Below are positions 1-7,360 of a DNA stretch of 15,556 nt, piece by piece; within the stretch, counting starts at the first letter, position 1; each line of letters starts with the position of its first letter. The notes under the pieces are model-generated. The model was not told the DNA's origin. It saw only the letters and a list, made by a program, of their open reading frames with translations, and did not search any database. Position numbers and translations under genes: made by a program. The stretch comes from Avoscillospira sp045579045 (GTDB lineage Bacteria > Bacillota > Clostridia > Oscillospirales > Oscillospiraceae), in the NCBI GenBank assembly GCA_045579045.1, contig JAZNLL010000020.1, forward strand, positions 1 through 15,556. The letters are read 5' to 3'.

Positions 1-1
1 C

Positions 2-421
2 CTGTTCCAGATGGGTCAGCAGCAACAGCAGTACGCACAGCCCGCACCTGCTCCCGCAGCACCTGCACAGGGCGGCTGGCAGTGTGCCTGCGGCGCCACG
101 GCTACCGGCAAGTTCTGCCCCGAATGCGGCGCCAAGAAGCCGGAGACCAAGACTGCCGACAGCTGGACTTGCGCCTGCGGCGCAACCGCTACGGGCAAGT
201 TCTGCCCTGAATGCGGTGCCAAGAAGCCCGAGGACGGCTGGACCTGCGCCTGCGGTGCGGTGAACAAGGGCAAGTTCTGTGCCGAATGCGGCGCCAAAAA
301 GCCTGCAGGTGTGCCTCAGTACAAATGCGACAAGTGTGGCTGGGAGCCTGAAAAGGGTGTAAAGCCTCCCAAGTTCTGTCCTGAGTGCGGCGACCCCTTT
401 GACGACGGTGATCTCGTGTGA
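2..421 (+). CDS. C-terminal part of a zinc-ribbon protein, probably an SPFH-domain (YdjI-like) protein; 5' end outside window
   Basis: The frame is open to the left edge, so this is the last 139 residues of a longer protein. An ATG at 11 lies inside the frame but has no ribosome binding site in view and is probably an internal Met. A Gln-rich stretch and a Pro/Ala linker are followed by three near-identical zinc ribbons (CxCG...KFCxECGAKKP) and a fourth, longer one (CDKCG...KFCPECG). This tail is typical of bacterial SPFH 'virion core-like' proteins such as B. subtilis YdjI, where an N-terminal SPFH domain is followed by a Gln-rich linker and zinc ribbons; the SPFH domain itself is not visible here. 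YdjG-like and YdjH-like genes downstream support the call. The stop TGA overlaps the next start (TGATG), so the two are probably translationally coupled. It could instead be an unrelated multi-zinc-ribbon protein. Confidence 0.75.
   Translation: MFQMGQQQQQYAQPAPAPAAPAQGGWQCACGATATGKFCPECGAKKPETKTADSWTCACGATATGKFCPECGAKKPEDGWTCACGAVNKGKFCAECGAKKPAGVPQYKCDKCGWEPEKGVKPPKFCPECGDPFDDGDLV
77..307 (+). repeat. Three 69-base in-gene repeats, each coding one zinc ribbon
   Basis: Units of exactly 69 bases lie at 77-145, 164-232 and 239-307, separated by 18 and 6 bases. Each codes for a Trp, a CxCG knuckle, a Gly-Lys-Phe-Cys-x-Glu-Cys-Gly knuckle and an Ala-Lys-Lys-Pro end. The first two units are closest to each other. 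This looks like tandem duplication of a single zinc-ribbon module within the gene. Confidence 0.85.
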
Positions 422-1317
422 TGAAAAAGCTGGTGGCAGGTGTCATGGCAGTATTGACCTTGCTTCTGGGGATGATGGGCTGCGGTAAGCCCCAGATCGT
501 CCCCACCGTCCCGGAGGAGAAAACCGTGCCGGGCACTCTGATCGGTATTCATTACAGCAGGGCCAGCGGCATGATCGCAGGTTATGATTTTGAGATCCGG
601 CTGAACAAAGACGAGATCGAATACACAAGCTTTTATCCCGGCGGTATGGGTGGGCAGGATGCCGAAGAAAAGACCCATATCCCGATCACAGAAAAGCAGT
701 GGTCGGATGTGGAAACAGTGCTTCTTGACCTTAGCCCCGTGATGGAAGAACTTGAGTCCGTCACCGGGAAACCGAGCATCGGCGAAGAACTTCTGCTGGA
801 CGGCGGCGACCATGAGAGCCTTTCTCTCGTCTGGCAGACGGAAGAAGGTACCGAAGAAATTGGCTACCGCTGGCCTTCCGATCGGCGGGTGCTGACCTTG
901 ATCGCGATGCTGCAGGAACTGGCAGACCCCATCGGTCGTGAGATTCCCCGATATGAACCGCCGGAGCTTTGCAAGATCTATTTCACCAGAGATCATCGTA
1001 TCAACCGGAAACGGGACTATTCTTTCCAGCTCCATTGGACAGCTTATGAGGAAGACCCCCACTGGGAACTGATCTATTATCTTGGGCCCAATTTTGACGG
1101 CGGAAGAGTAGGACTGGAACAGGCTGATTGGGATGCATTTCTGGCATTTGCGGAAGCGACTCAGCTGGAGTACTTCCCTGAACCGACCAAGAATGACAAA
1201 CGATTTACCTGTACGCTGACTTATACGGATGGGACTTATAAAAACATCGTGCTGAACGATGAAACAGAACAGCAGTTAAAACAATTCTTTTTTGACTTGA
1301 TCGAACAGAAACAATAA
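421..1317 (+). CDS. Putative lipoprotein of unknown function
   Basis: The protein has 298 residues from ATG 421. A GTG at 418 is also in frame, but the ATG sits in the TGATG overlap with the previous stop and gives a better signal peptide. The N-terminus is a lipoprotein signal: Lys-Lys, a hydrophobic run, then Met-Met-Gly-Cys with the acylated Cys at about residue 21. The mature part would be tethered to the outer face of the membrane. No family was recognised. It is mixed alpha/beta in appearance, rich in Glu, Asp, Tyr and Trp, with no obvious catalytic motif or internal repeat. It has no separate ribosome binding site, so its translation probably depends on the upstream gene. The gene identity is secure; the function is unknown. 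Confidence 0.85.
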   Translation: MKKLVAGVMAVLTLLLGMMGCGKPQIVPTVPEEKTVPGTLIGIHYSRASGMIAGYDFEIRLNKDEIEYTSFYPGGMGGQDAEEKTHIPITEKQWSDVETVLLDLSPVMEELESVTGKPSIGEELLLDGGDHESLSLVWQTEEGTEEIGYRWPSDRRVLTLIAMLQELADPIGREIPRYEPPELCKIYFTRDHRINRKRDYSFQLHWTAYEEDPHWELIYYLGPNFDGGRVGLEQADWDAFLAFAEATQLEYFPEPTKNDKRFTCTLTYTDGTYKNIVLNDETEQQLKQFFFDLIEQKQ

Positions 1318-1327
1318 GGAGGAAATT

Positions 1328-2140
1328 ATGGGACTTTTTGATGCTTTTAAGAAAAAACAGTGTGATATCTGCGGCGGCGACATCGGCCTTCTTGGCAACC
1401 GCAAGCTGGAAGACGGCAATATGTGCAAGCATTGTGCCAGAAAACTTTCCCCTTGGTTTGACGACCGCCGTCATTCCACCATCGCTCAGATCAATGAGCA
1501 GCTGGCTTACCGGGAAGACAATCTGGAAAAGGTCAAGGCTTTCCGCGTGACCCGCACCATCGGCGATCGTTACAAGGTTTTGCTGGATGAGGATGCAGGC
1601 GTCTTTATGGTGTCTGACTCCAATGATCTGGTGGAAGAGAATCCCGATGTGATTCCCTTCGCCGATGTGACCGGCTGCAGAGTGGACATTGACGAGAGCC
1701 ACAACGAGGAGACCCGGACGGATAAGGACGGCAATAAGATCAGCTACAATCCGCCCAGATACAGATACTATTACGATTTCAATATCATCATCAATGTGCG
1801 CCATCCCTATTTTGATGAGATCAAGTTCCAGCTGAACCGTTCCAGTGTGGATCTCCAGTACACCGGCAGCATGGCTACCACTGCCAGAATCGGTGGCCTC
1901 AGCCTGAACCTTGGCGGCGGCTCTTCCTTCAATCCCATGGACTATCCCGAATATCGCAACTACATGGAAATGTGCGAGGAGATCAAGGAAGTGCTGTTGG
2001 GCGTCCGGCAGCAGGCCAGAGACTCCGCTGCGGCGGCTGCCGCTCCCAAGATGGCTGTGACCTGCCCCTGGTGCGGTGCGACCACCACCCCCAACGCCAG
2101 CGGACAGTGCGAATTCTGCGGCGGTGCAGTGAACGGATAA
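1328..2140 (+). CDS. DUF4428-type zinc-ribbon protein
   Basis: The protein has 270 residues, with AAGGAGG at 1316-1322 overlapping the stop of the previous gene. Residues of about 12-45 carry the N-terminal DUF4428 pattern: CDICGGDIG, a Leu-Gly-Asn-Arg-Lys-Leu stretch, Asp-Gly, then a second CxxC (CKHC). A central beta-rich section follows (about 70-200), with several Tyr in a row around residue 140. An Ala-rich linker then leads to a C-terminal zinc ribbon (CPWCG...CEFCG) in the last 29 residues. There is no signal peptide or membrane span, so it should be cytoplasmic. DUF4428 has no defined biochemical role. Two zinc-binding ends around a beta domain suggest an adaptor. It shares the zinc-ribbon theme with the genes at 2, 3827 and 5733. 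Confidence 0.88.
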   Translation: MGLFDAFKKKQCDICGGDIGLLGNRKLEDGNMCKHCARKLSPWFDDRRHSTIAQINEQLAYREDNLEKVKAFRVTRTIGDRYKVLLDEDAGVFMVSDSNDLVEENPDVIPFADVTGCRVDIDESHNEETRTDKDGNKISYNPPRYRYYYDFNIIINVRHPYFDEIKFQLNRSSVDLQYTGSMATTARIGGLSLNLGGGSSFNPMDYPEYRNYMEMCEEIKEVLLGVRQQARDSAAAAAAPKMAVTCPWCGATTTPNASGQCEFCGGAVNG

Positions 2141-2176
2141 ACAAATTAAAAGAGAGGCTTTAAGGAGGATCACAAC

Positions 2177-3793
2177 ATGAAAAAAGCATTATCTCTTATC
2201 TTGGCACTGATTCTGTGCCTCGGCCTGTTTACAGGCGTTGCTGCTGCGGCGGAGCTGCCCTTTACAGATGTGCCGTCCACACAGTGGTACTACAGTGATG
2301 TAAAAAATGCCTACGATATGAGTCTGATCAACGGCAGAAGCGCCACCCTCTTTGAACCTGACGGCTATCTGACTTATGCCGAAGCTGTCAAGCTGGCAGC
2401 CTGTATGAACGAGCGTTACCAGACCGGTGCCGTGACCCTGAAAAACGGCAATCCCTGGTATCAGACCTATGTGGACTACTGCAAAAAGAATGGTATCATC
2501 ACCAAGGATTACAGCTGGAATGCCAATGCTACCCGTGCAGGTTATATGGAGATCTTTGCCAATGCGCTTCCTGCAAGTGCTCTTGCGGAGATCAACGAGA
2601 TCGCCGATGCCGTCATTCCCGATGTGCCTATGAGCCATCCTCAGGCAGCTGCCATCTATAAGCTCTATCGTGCCGGTATCCTGCAGGGCAACGACGCTGC
2701 CCATAACTGCAGCCCCGCTGCCAATATCCGCCGCTGTGAAGTGGCTGCCATCCTGACCCGTATGATGGACAGTTCCAAGCGCGTCCTCTTCACCATGGGC
2801 GAGGAAACTGCCAAGCCCGAGGAAAAGCCTGAAACAGAAGAGAAGGCGCCTCTGAAGATCAAGACCCAGCCCAAGAGTACCAATACGGAAGTGGGCAATA
2901 CCGTGACCTTGTCCGTGGTTGCCGAGGGCGGCAGCAAGCCTTACTCCTATGCCTGGGAGATCTACGGTGCGACAACAGGCCTGAGAGAAAAGTGGATGGC
3001 AGTTTCCAATTTGACGACGGCGTCTATTGATGTGAAGATCTCCGATACAGCCGCAGGCGGCCAGCTGAAGTATCGATGTGTGGTCACCGATAAGGAAGGC
3101 GAGAAGGTAACCAGTGACACTGCTGTGATCACTGTGGCAGCCAAGCAGGAAGAGGCAAAGACCGAGCCTCTGAAGATCATCGATCAGCCCGACAGTGCAA
3201 CGGCAAGTGCAGGCGATGTCGCAGAATTCTTCATCGAAGTGGAAGGCGGTACATATCCGTACAGCTTTGAATGGATGGCCATCGACGGTCAGGGCGGCCA
3301 TGCTACCGTGGAAGGTCAGTATGGCGTACAAACGATGGATGATACCGGTTACGGCTGGTCTGTCATGCAGATGATCGTCGGCAACGGCAATGACTGGACC
3401 ACCAACGAAGACTTCTACTGCGTCGTCACCGACGCCAACGGCAGCAAGGTGACTTCCAATACCTTCACGATCACGCTGGACAACAAACCCTTCACCGTTA
3501 CCGGCACAGGCCCCAGCCGCGTAAAGAAGGGCGAGACCGTCACCTTGACAGTCAATGCGTCCGGCGGCACCAAGCCCTACAAGTATGTTTGGATGGGCTA
3601 CAACGCAGACGATTATTCTCAGGGCTTTACCACCGGTGTGATCAACTGGTACGGCGTTACCCTCTCTGCGGACGGCTCTACCCTTACCATTGATACAAGC
3701 AAATGCGAGGCCAAAGAGTTCAAGTGCGATGTGACCGATGCCAACGGCAACAAGCAGCGCGTAGAGTTTGAATTTACTGTCCCTTCGTATTGA
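2177..3793 (+). CDS. Exported SLH-domain protein with three Ig-like domains
   Basis: The protein has 538 residues, with AAGGAGG at 2162-2168, 8 bases before the ATG. A Sec signal peptide covers residues 1 to about 25, ending in an Ala-rich cleavage region. About 26-205 hold three SLH-like repeats: FTDVPSTQWYYSDV with LTYAEAVKLA; NPWYQTYVDYCKKNGII with ATRAGYMEIFA; and IPDVP...AGILQGND with RRCEVAAILTRMM. SLH domains usually bind pyruvylated secondary wall polymers. An acidic, Lys/Glu-rich linker at about 206-225 leads to three Ig/PKD-like beta domains, each with a conserved Gly-Gly-x-x-Pro-Tyr-x-(Tyr/Phe)-x-Trp core (about 228-320, 333-430 and 435-538). It probably attaches to the cell wall and displays the Ig-like domains. 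Unlike its neighbours it has no membrane anchor and no zinc ribbon. Confidence 0.9.
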   Translation: MKKALSLILALILCLGLFTGVAAAAELPFTDVPSTQWYYSDVKNAYDMSLINGRSATLFEPDGYLTYAEAVKLAACMNERYQTGAVTLKNGNPWYQTYVDYCKKNGIITKDYSWNANATRAGYMEIFANALPASALAEINEIADAVIPDVPMSHPQAAAIYKLYRAGILQGNDAAHNCSPAANIRRCEVAAILTRMMDSSKRVLFTMGEETAKPEEKPETEEKAPLKIKTQPKSTNTEVGNTVTLSVVAEGGSKPYSYAWEIYGATTGLREKWMAVSNLTTASIDVKISDTAAGGQLKYRCVVTDKEGEKVTSDTAVITVAAKQEEAKTEPLKIIDQPDSATASAGDVAEFFIEVEGGTYPYSFEWMAIDGQGGHATVEGQYGVQTMDDTGYGWSVMQMIVGNGNDWTTNEDFYCVVTDANGSKVTSNTFTITLDNKPFTVTGTGPSRVKKGETVTLTVNASGGTKPYKYVWMGYNADDYSQGFTTGVINWYGVTLSADGSTLTIDTSKCEAKEFKCDVTDANGNKQRVEFEFTVPSY

Positions 3794-3810
3794 TCCAACA
3801 TCTGCTGAAA

Positions 3811-3817
3811 AAGGAGG
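3811..3817 (+). promoter_or_regulatory. Ribosome binding site that fixes a TTG start
   Basis: AAGGAGG lies 9 bases before TTG 3827, and no ATG or GTG is suitably placed. The N-terminal zinc ribbon begins at residue 10, so a later start would cut it. This supports TTG as the true start of the YdjG-like gene. Confidence 0.75.
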
Positions 3818-3826
3818 TCGAAGCGT

Positions 3827-4924
3827 TTGGCATCGCAAGTGACCAATTATCAGTGCCCGGCCTGTACGGGCCCACTGAATTTTGATCCACAAACGGAAAA
3901 ATTGGGCTGTGAGTTCTGCGGTTCATCCTTTGAACTGGCATATATTGAGGAACTCTACGCTCCAAAAGAAGAAGCTGCCGTTGAGGCCTCCGCGAAGGCG
4001 GCCAACGGCGGTGAAGGCTGGGATGCCTCCGGGATCAGTGACGACTGGGGCGAGGATGCCAAGGGCATGAAAAGCTATTCCTGCCCCTCCTGTATGGCAG
4101 AGCTGATCTGCGATGCCACCACGGCCGCCACTTCCTGCCCCTACTGCGGCAATCCCACCGTTGTTCCCGGGCAATTCTCGGGGGCTTTAAAGCCGGAGTA
4201 TGTGATCCCCTTCAAGCTGAAAAAGGAAGATGCCGTTGCAGCCCTCAAAAAGCACTACGGCAAACGATTCCTCCTGCCAAAGACCTTTAAGGACGGCAAT
4301 CACATTGAAAAAATTCAAGGTGTGTATGTTCCTTTCTGGCTCTTTGACGGAGAAGCGGAAGGCGACGGCGTCTATGATGCCACAAGATCCAGAGTCTACA
4401 CCCAAGGCGACTACGAGATCACAGAAACAGACCACTTTGTGGTCAGACGCTCCGGCGATCTGGCTTTTGAAAAGATCCCGGTGGATGCTTCCACCAAAAT
4501 GCCCGATGAACACATGGACAGTATCGAACCCTTTGATTATTCCGAACTGAAGCCCTTCTCCACGGCTTACCTGCCGGGCTTCCTTGCGGATAAATACGAT
4601 GTGACCATGGAACAAAGCCAGCAAAGAGCCGATGAACGATGCAGCGGTACATTGGAAGATCAGCTGCGGAAAACAGTGATCGGCTATCATACGGTGACAA
4701 CGCGGCACACAGACTGCGAGATCCTTCGCGGCAAAGTCCACTATGCTCTGCTGCCGGTGTGGCTGCTGAATACCAAGTGGAACGGCAAGGACTTCCTGTT
4801 TGCCATGAACGGCCAGACAGGCAAGATGGTGGGTGACCTGCCGGTGGATAAAAAGAAATACCGGTTGGTGCTCTTTGGACTGTGGGCATTGCTGAGTATC
4901 ATTGGTCTGGTAATTTTCAGATAA
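3827..4924 (+). CDS. Double TFIIB-type zinc-ribbon membrane protein (YdjG-like; family often mis-named 'PriA')
   Basis: The protein has 365 residues from a TTG start. Zinc ribbon 1 has Cys at 10, 13, 28 and 31; zinc ribbon 2 has Cys at 86, 89, 104 and 107. They are joined by an acidic linker. After the second ribbon comes the family's conserved block (LKPEYVIPFKLKKEDA... then LLPKTF), and at about 160-175 a GVYVPFWLFDG-like strand. One hydrophobic span near the end (about 346-364) makes it a tail-anchored protein with its ribbons in the cytoplasm. Databases often label such proteins 'TFIIB-type zinc ribbon-containing protein' or, wrongly, 'PriA helicase'; there is no helicase motif here. B. 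subtilis YdjG has the same layout and works with the TPM protein YdjH and with PspA. The next gene here is a TPM protein, which strengthens the match. Confidence 0.85.
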   Translation: MASQVTNYQCPACTGPLNFDPQTEKLGCEFCGSSFELAYIEELYAPKEEAAVEASAKAANGGEGWDASGISDDWGEDAKGMKSYSCPSCMAELICDATTAATSCPYCGNPTVVPGQFSGALKPEYVIPFKLKKEDAVAALKKHYGKRFLLPKTFKDGNHIEKIQGVYVPFWLFDGEAEGDGVYDATRSRVYTQGDYEITETDHFVVRRSGDLAFEKIPVDASTKMPDEHMDSIEPFDYSELKPFSTAYLPGFLADKYDVTMEQSQQRADERCSGTLEDQLRKTVIGYHTVTTRHTDCEILRGKVHYALLPVWLLNTKWNGKDFLFAMNGQTGKMVGDLPVDKKKYRLVLFGLWALLSIIGLVIFR

Positions 4925-4937
4925 GGAGGGCGTGAGA

Positions 4938-5711
4938 ATGAAACGGAAACTAACGGTTTTTGTCCTGCTCGCCCTGCTTCTGACCCTGCTTGTGCTGCCG
5001 GCACAGGCAGAAGAAGGGTTGTACTATGTGACCGATGAGGCAGATATTCTGACCGATGAAGAGGACATGGAACTGGAGACCCTGCTTCAGGGAATCTCCG
5101 AGGAGCATAACATTGGCGTATATCTGGTTGCGGTAGAGGACTATACCGACTGGGGTGACGGCTCCGTCTATGAAGTGACCTATGGCCTCTACCATGAATA
5201 TACCATGGGAAAGGGCGAGGAACGAAACGGCATCATGCTGCTGCTGAGTATGGAGCAAAGGGATTTTGCCACCTTTGTATATGGTGCGGATGCGGAGTAT
5301 GCTTTCAGCGACTATGCCCTGCAGCAGCTGGAGGAAGAATTCCTGCCCCACTTCGGGGAGGACGACTGGTATGCGGGTTTCCGGGCCTATGGTCTTACCT
5401 GCGGCGATTATCTGGAGAAAGCCGCGGCAGGTGAACCTGTAGAAGAAGGCAAAGGCATGACCTATCTGATCGTGATCGGTGTCTCGTTCCTGATCTCTCT
5501 GATCGTGGCGACCATCCTGAAGGCCGGCATGAAGAGTGTTGCGGCCAATCGGGAGGCAGATGCCTACATAACAAGACAGCTGAACCTGACGATGAACAGC
5601 GATCAGTTTACTCATACGACCAAAACACGAAGAAAAATCGAGAGAGATTCCGATTCCGGATCCAAAGCCCACTCAGGCGGCGGCGGTCACGGAAGATCGG
5701 GTAAATTCTGA
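4938..5711 (+). CDS. TPM-domain membrane protein (YdjH-like)
   Basis: The protein has 257 residues. ATG 4938 is preferred over an in-frame GTG at 4932 because AAGGAGG at 4923-4929 lies 8 bases from the ATG but only 2 from the GTG; the site overlaps the stop of the previous gene. A Sec signal covers residues 1-24 (Ala-Gln-Ala cleavage). The TPM domain spans about 28-160, beginning YYVTDEADILTDEE and including NIGVYLVAVEDYTD and the NGIMLLLSMEQRDF strand. A transmembrane span lies at about 174-194. A cytoplasmic tail ends in a Ser/Gly/His-rich stretch (HSGGGGHGRSGKF) common in TPM proteins. The TPM domain would face outwards. Some TPM proteins have reported phosphatase activity; others act as scaffolds, as in the YdjG/YdjH pair. 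Confidence 0.88.
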   Translation: MKRKLTVFVLLALLLTLLVLPAQAEEGLYYVTDEADILTDEEDMELETLLQGISEEHNIGVYLVAVEDYTDWGDGSVYEVTYGLYHEYTMGKGEERNGIMLLLSMEQRDFATFVYGADAEYAFSDYALQQLEEEFLPHFGEDDWYAGFRAYGLTCGDYLEKAAAGEPVEEGKGMTYLIVIGVSFLISLIVATILKAGMKSVAANREADAYITRQLNLTMNSDQFTHTTKTRRKIERDSDSGSKAHSGGGGHGRSGKF

Positions 5712-5732
5712 GAGAAAAGAGGAGGAAACAGC

Positions 5733-7331
5733 ATGAAATTCTGCACCAACTGCGGTGCACAGCTTCCTGAGGGCGTAAAGTTCTGCACGGAATGCGGCAC
5801 CAAATTCGATGTAGAGGCTCCCGTGGTTTCCGTTCAGGAAACCCCTGCAGAGCCTGTATACGAAGCACCTGCAACACCTGCGGAGCCTGTCTATGAAGCA
5901 CCTACAGCACCTGCGGAACCTGTTTACGAAGCACCTACAGCACCTGCGGAACCTGTCTATGAAGCACCTACGGAACCTGTTTACGAAGCGACTGCGGAGC
6001 CTGTCTATGAGGCGCCTGCAGAGCCTGCCTGTGAGGCACCTGCGGAGCCTGTTTATACGCCCCCGGTGCAGCAGACGGCACCTCAAAAGAAGAAAACGAG
6101 CCTGCTGCCTGTGTTCCTTGGTATTGCGGCAGCTGTGATCGTGTTGATCGTCCTGCTGGTATCCTGCGGCGGCAAGGATCAGGGCACAGAAGCTGATTGG
6201 GGCTTGTATGAAGGTGTTTCCTGCGTCTATGCAGGCCTCGACATCGGTGCTGACGGCGACTGGGTGGAGCTGAAACAGAAAGGCAAAGCCACCGTATTCA
6301 TGCTGGGAGAAGAGATCGCCTGTAAGTGGGAATTGGATGGAACAGCCTTCACCCTCAAGGAGGGCGGCAGCGAGTACTATGGCACTCTGAGCGGTGGTCA
6401 GCTGACCTTTGATCTGGAAGGCGTTGTCTATACCTTTGAAAAGAAAGGCGGCGCACCTGCTGCCTCAGGCGACAAGAACGGTGACAAGGAACTGGGTAAG
6501 AAGGACGGCCCTGTGACCTACAAGCTGGTCTCTTTCACCATGGAAGGCGAGGAAATGGGTCCTGACATGGTAGAAATGATGGGCGGCGGCTATGTGGTCC
6601 TCAATGGCGACGGCACCGGCACATTCGCCATGTTCGGTGAGAACTTCCCTGTTACCGATGACGGCAAAAGCATCGAAGCTGACGGACAGAAGATGCCCTA
6701 TACCCTGACCGACAACGGCATGGAACTGGACATGGAAGGCAGCATCTTTGTGCTGGAAGTGACCGATGAAGAAGTGCCTGCAGTATCTGCCGGTCAGACC
6801 TCCGGTGAGGACAAGGGCGATCCCACCGAGCTTTCCTACTGGGAAGGCGACTATTACGGCTGGTGGGTCATCGATTCCGTCTGGGAAGGCGATAGCTTTG
6901 AAGAGGGTGACTGGTGGGATTGCTGTGCCACCATCGAACTGGATGAAGACGGCACCGGCACCATGACTCTCTGGGATGAAGATCTGCCCAAGGACAATCC
7001 TGTGGCTGAATTGGGCATCACCGTCACTGTGGATGAAAACGGTGTTGCAAGATTCTGCTCCGAAGAGGGATGGTTCCTCAGCGATGATATAGAGCATGCC
7101 GACTGGCTGTTCTACACCGATGCCACGGAGTATGGCGATGTGCTGTACATCGATGGCGAATATGAAGACGGTGAGGACGACTTCTGGTATTACATCTATC
7201 TGCGTCCCTGGGGCACCGATTGGTCTGATGTGGCGGAAAACGAACCCGACGATATTCCTTACTACTATGAAGACTGGTATCTGCCTCTGATCGAAGACGG
7301 CGTTATGGAAGCACCCAATACCATTGGATAA
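5733..7331 (+). CDS. Zinc-ribbon, repeat-linker, single-pass membrane protein with duplicated acidic ectodomain
   Basis: The protein has 532 residues, with AGGAGG at 5720-5725, 7 bases before the ATG. Residues 1-25 form a zinc ribbon (FCTNCG...FCTECG). Residues 38-109 are about eight degenerate PAEPVYEAP units. A short basic patch (QKKKT) precedes a transmembrane span at about 124-143. The basic patch and absence of a cleavable signal put the ribbon and linker in the cytoplasm and the C-terminal 385 residues outside. The ectodomain starts with two lipocalin-like beta modules (about 156-237 and 262-346), then a Trp/Tyr/Asp/Glu-rich domain (about 368-532). The second module and the last domain resemble residues 170 to about 455 of the lipoprotein at 8877. 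Ligand and function are unknown. Layout suggests a transmembrane sensor or tether that links cytoplasmic zinc-ribbon partners to the cell surface. Confidence 0.85.
   Translation: MKFCTNCGAQLPEGVKFCTECGTKFDVEAPVVSVQETPAEPVYEAPATPAEPVYEAPTAPAEPVYEAPTAPAEPVYEAPTEPVYEATAEPVYEAPAEPACEAPAEPVYTPPVQQTAPQKKKTSLLPVFLGIAAAVIVLIVLLVSCGGKDQGTEADWGLYEGVSCVYAGLDIGADGDWVELKQKGKATVFMLGEEIACKWELDGTAFTLKEGGSEYYGTLSGGQLTFDLEGVVYTFEKKGGAPAASGDKNGDKELGKKDGPVTYKLVSFTMEGEEMGPDMVEMMGGGYVVLNGDGTGTFAMFGENFPVTDDGKSIEADGQKMPYTLTDNGMELDMEGSIFVLEVTDEEVPAVSAGQTSGEDKGDPTELSYWEGDYYGWWVIDSVWEGDSFEEGDWWDCCATIELDEDGTGTMTLWDEDLPKDNPVAELGITVTVDENGVARFCSEEGWFLSDDIEHADWLFYTDATEYGDVLYIDGEYEDGEDDFWYYIYLRPWGTDWSDVAENEPDDIPYYYEDWYLPLIEDGVMEAPNTIG
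5847..6059 (+). repeat. In-gene tandem repeat coding PAEPVYEAP units
   Basis: About eight units of 24-33 bases, built on Glu-Pro-Val-Tyr-Glu-Ala-Pro and sometimes extended by Thr-Ala-Pro-Ala. Several adjacent units are nearly identical in DNA, which points to recent expansion. The product is a proline-rich, acidic linker between the zinc ribbon and the membrane span. All unit-length changes seen are multiples of three, so the frame is kept. Confidence 0.85.
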
Positions 7332-7360
7332 AAACTTTAACGAACGAAAGGAGAAACATC

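Noticed and set aside
77..307. Regularly spaced repeats that might be a CRISPR array.
   Set aside because: The units are in frame, code zinc ribbons and have uneven, very short gaps; there are no cas genes nearby.
3827..4924. Calling the double zinc-ribbon gene a PriA helicase.
   Set aside because: It has no Walker A or other helicase motifs and is half the size; the name is a known mis-annotation for this family.
4932..4937. GTG start two codons before the TPM gene start.
   Set aside because: It is only 2 bases from AAGGAGG, too close; ATG 4938 has normal spacing.
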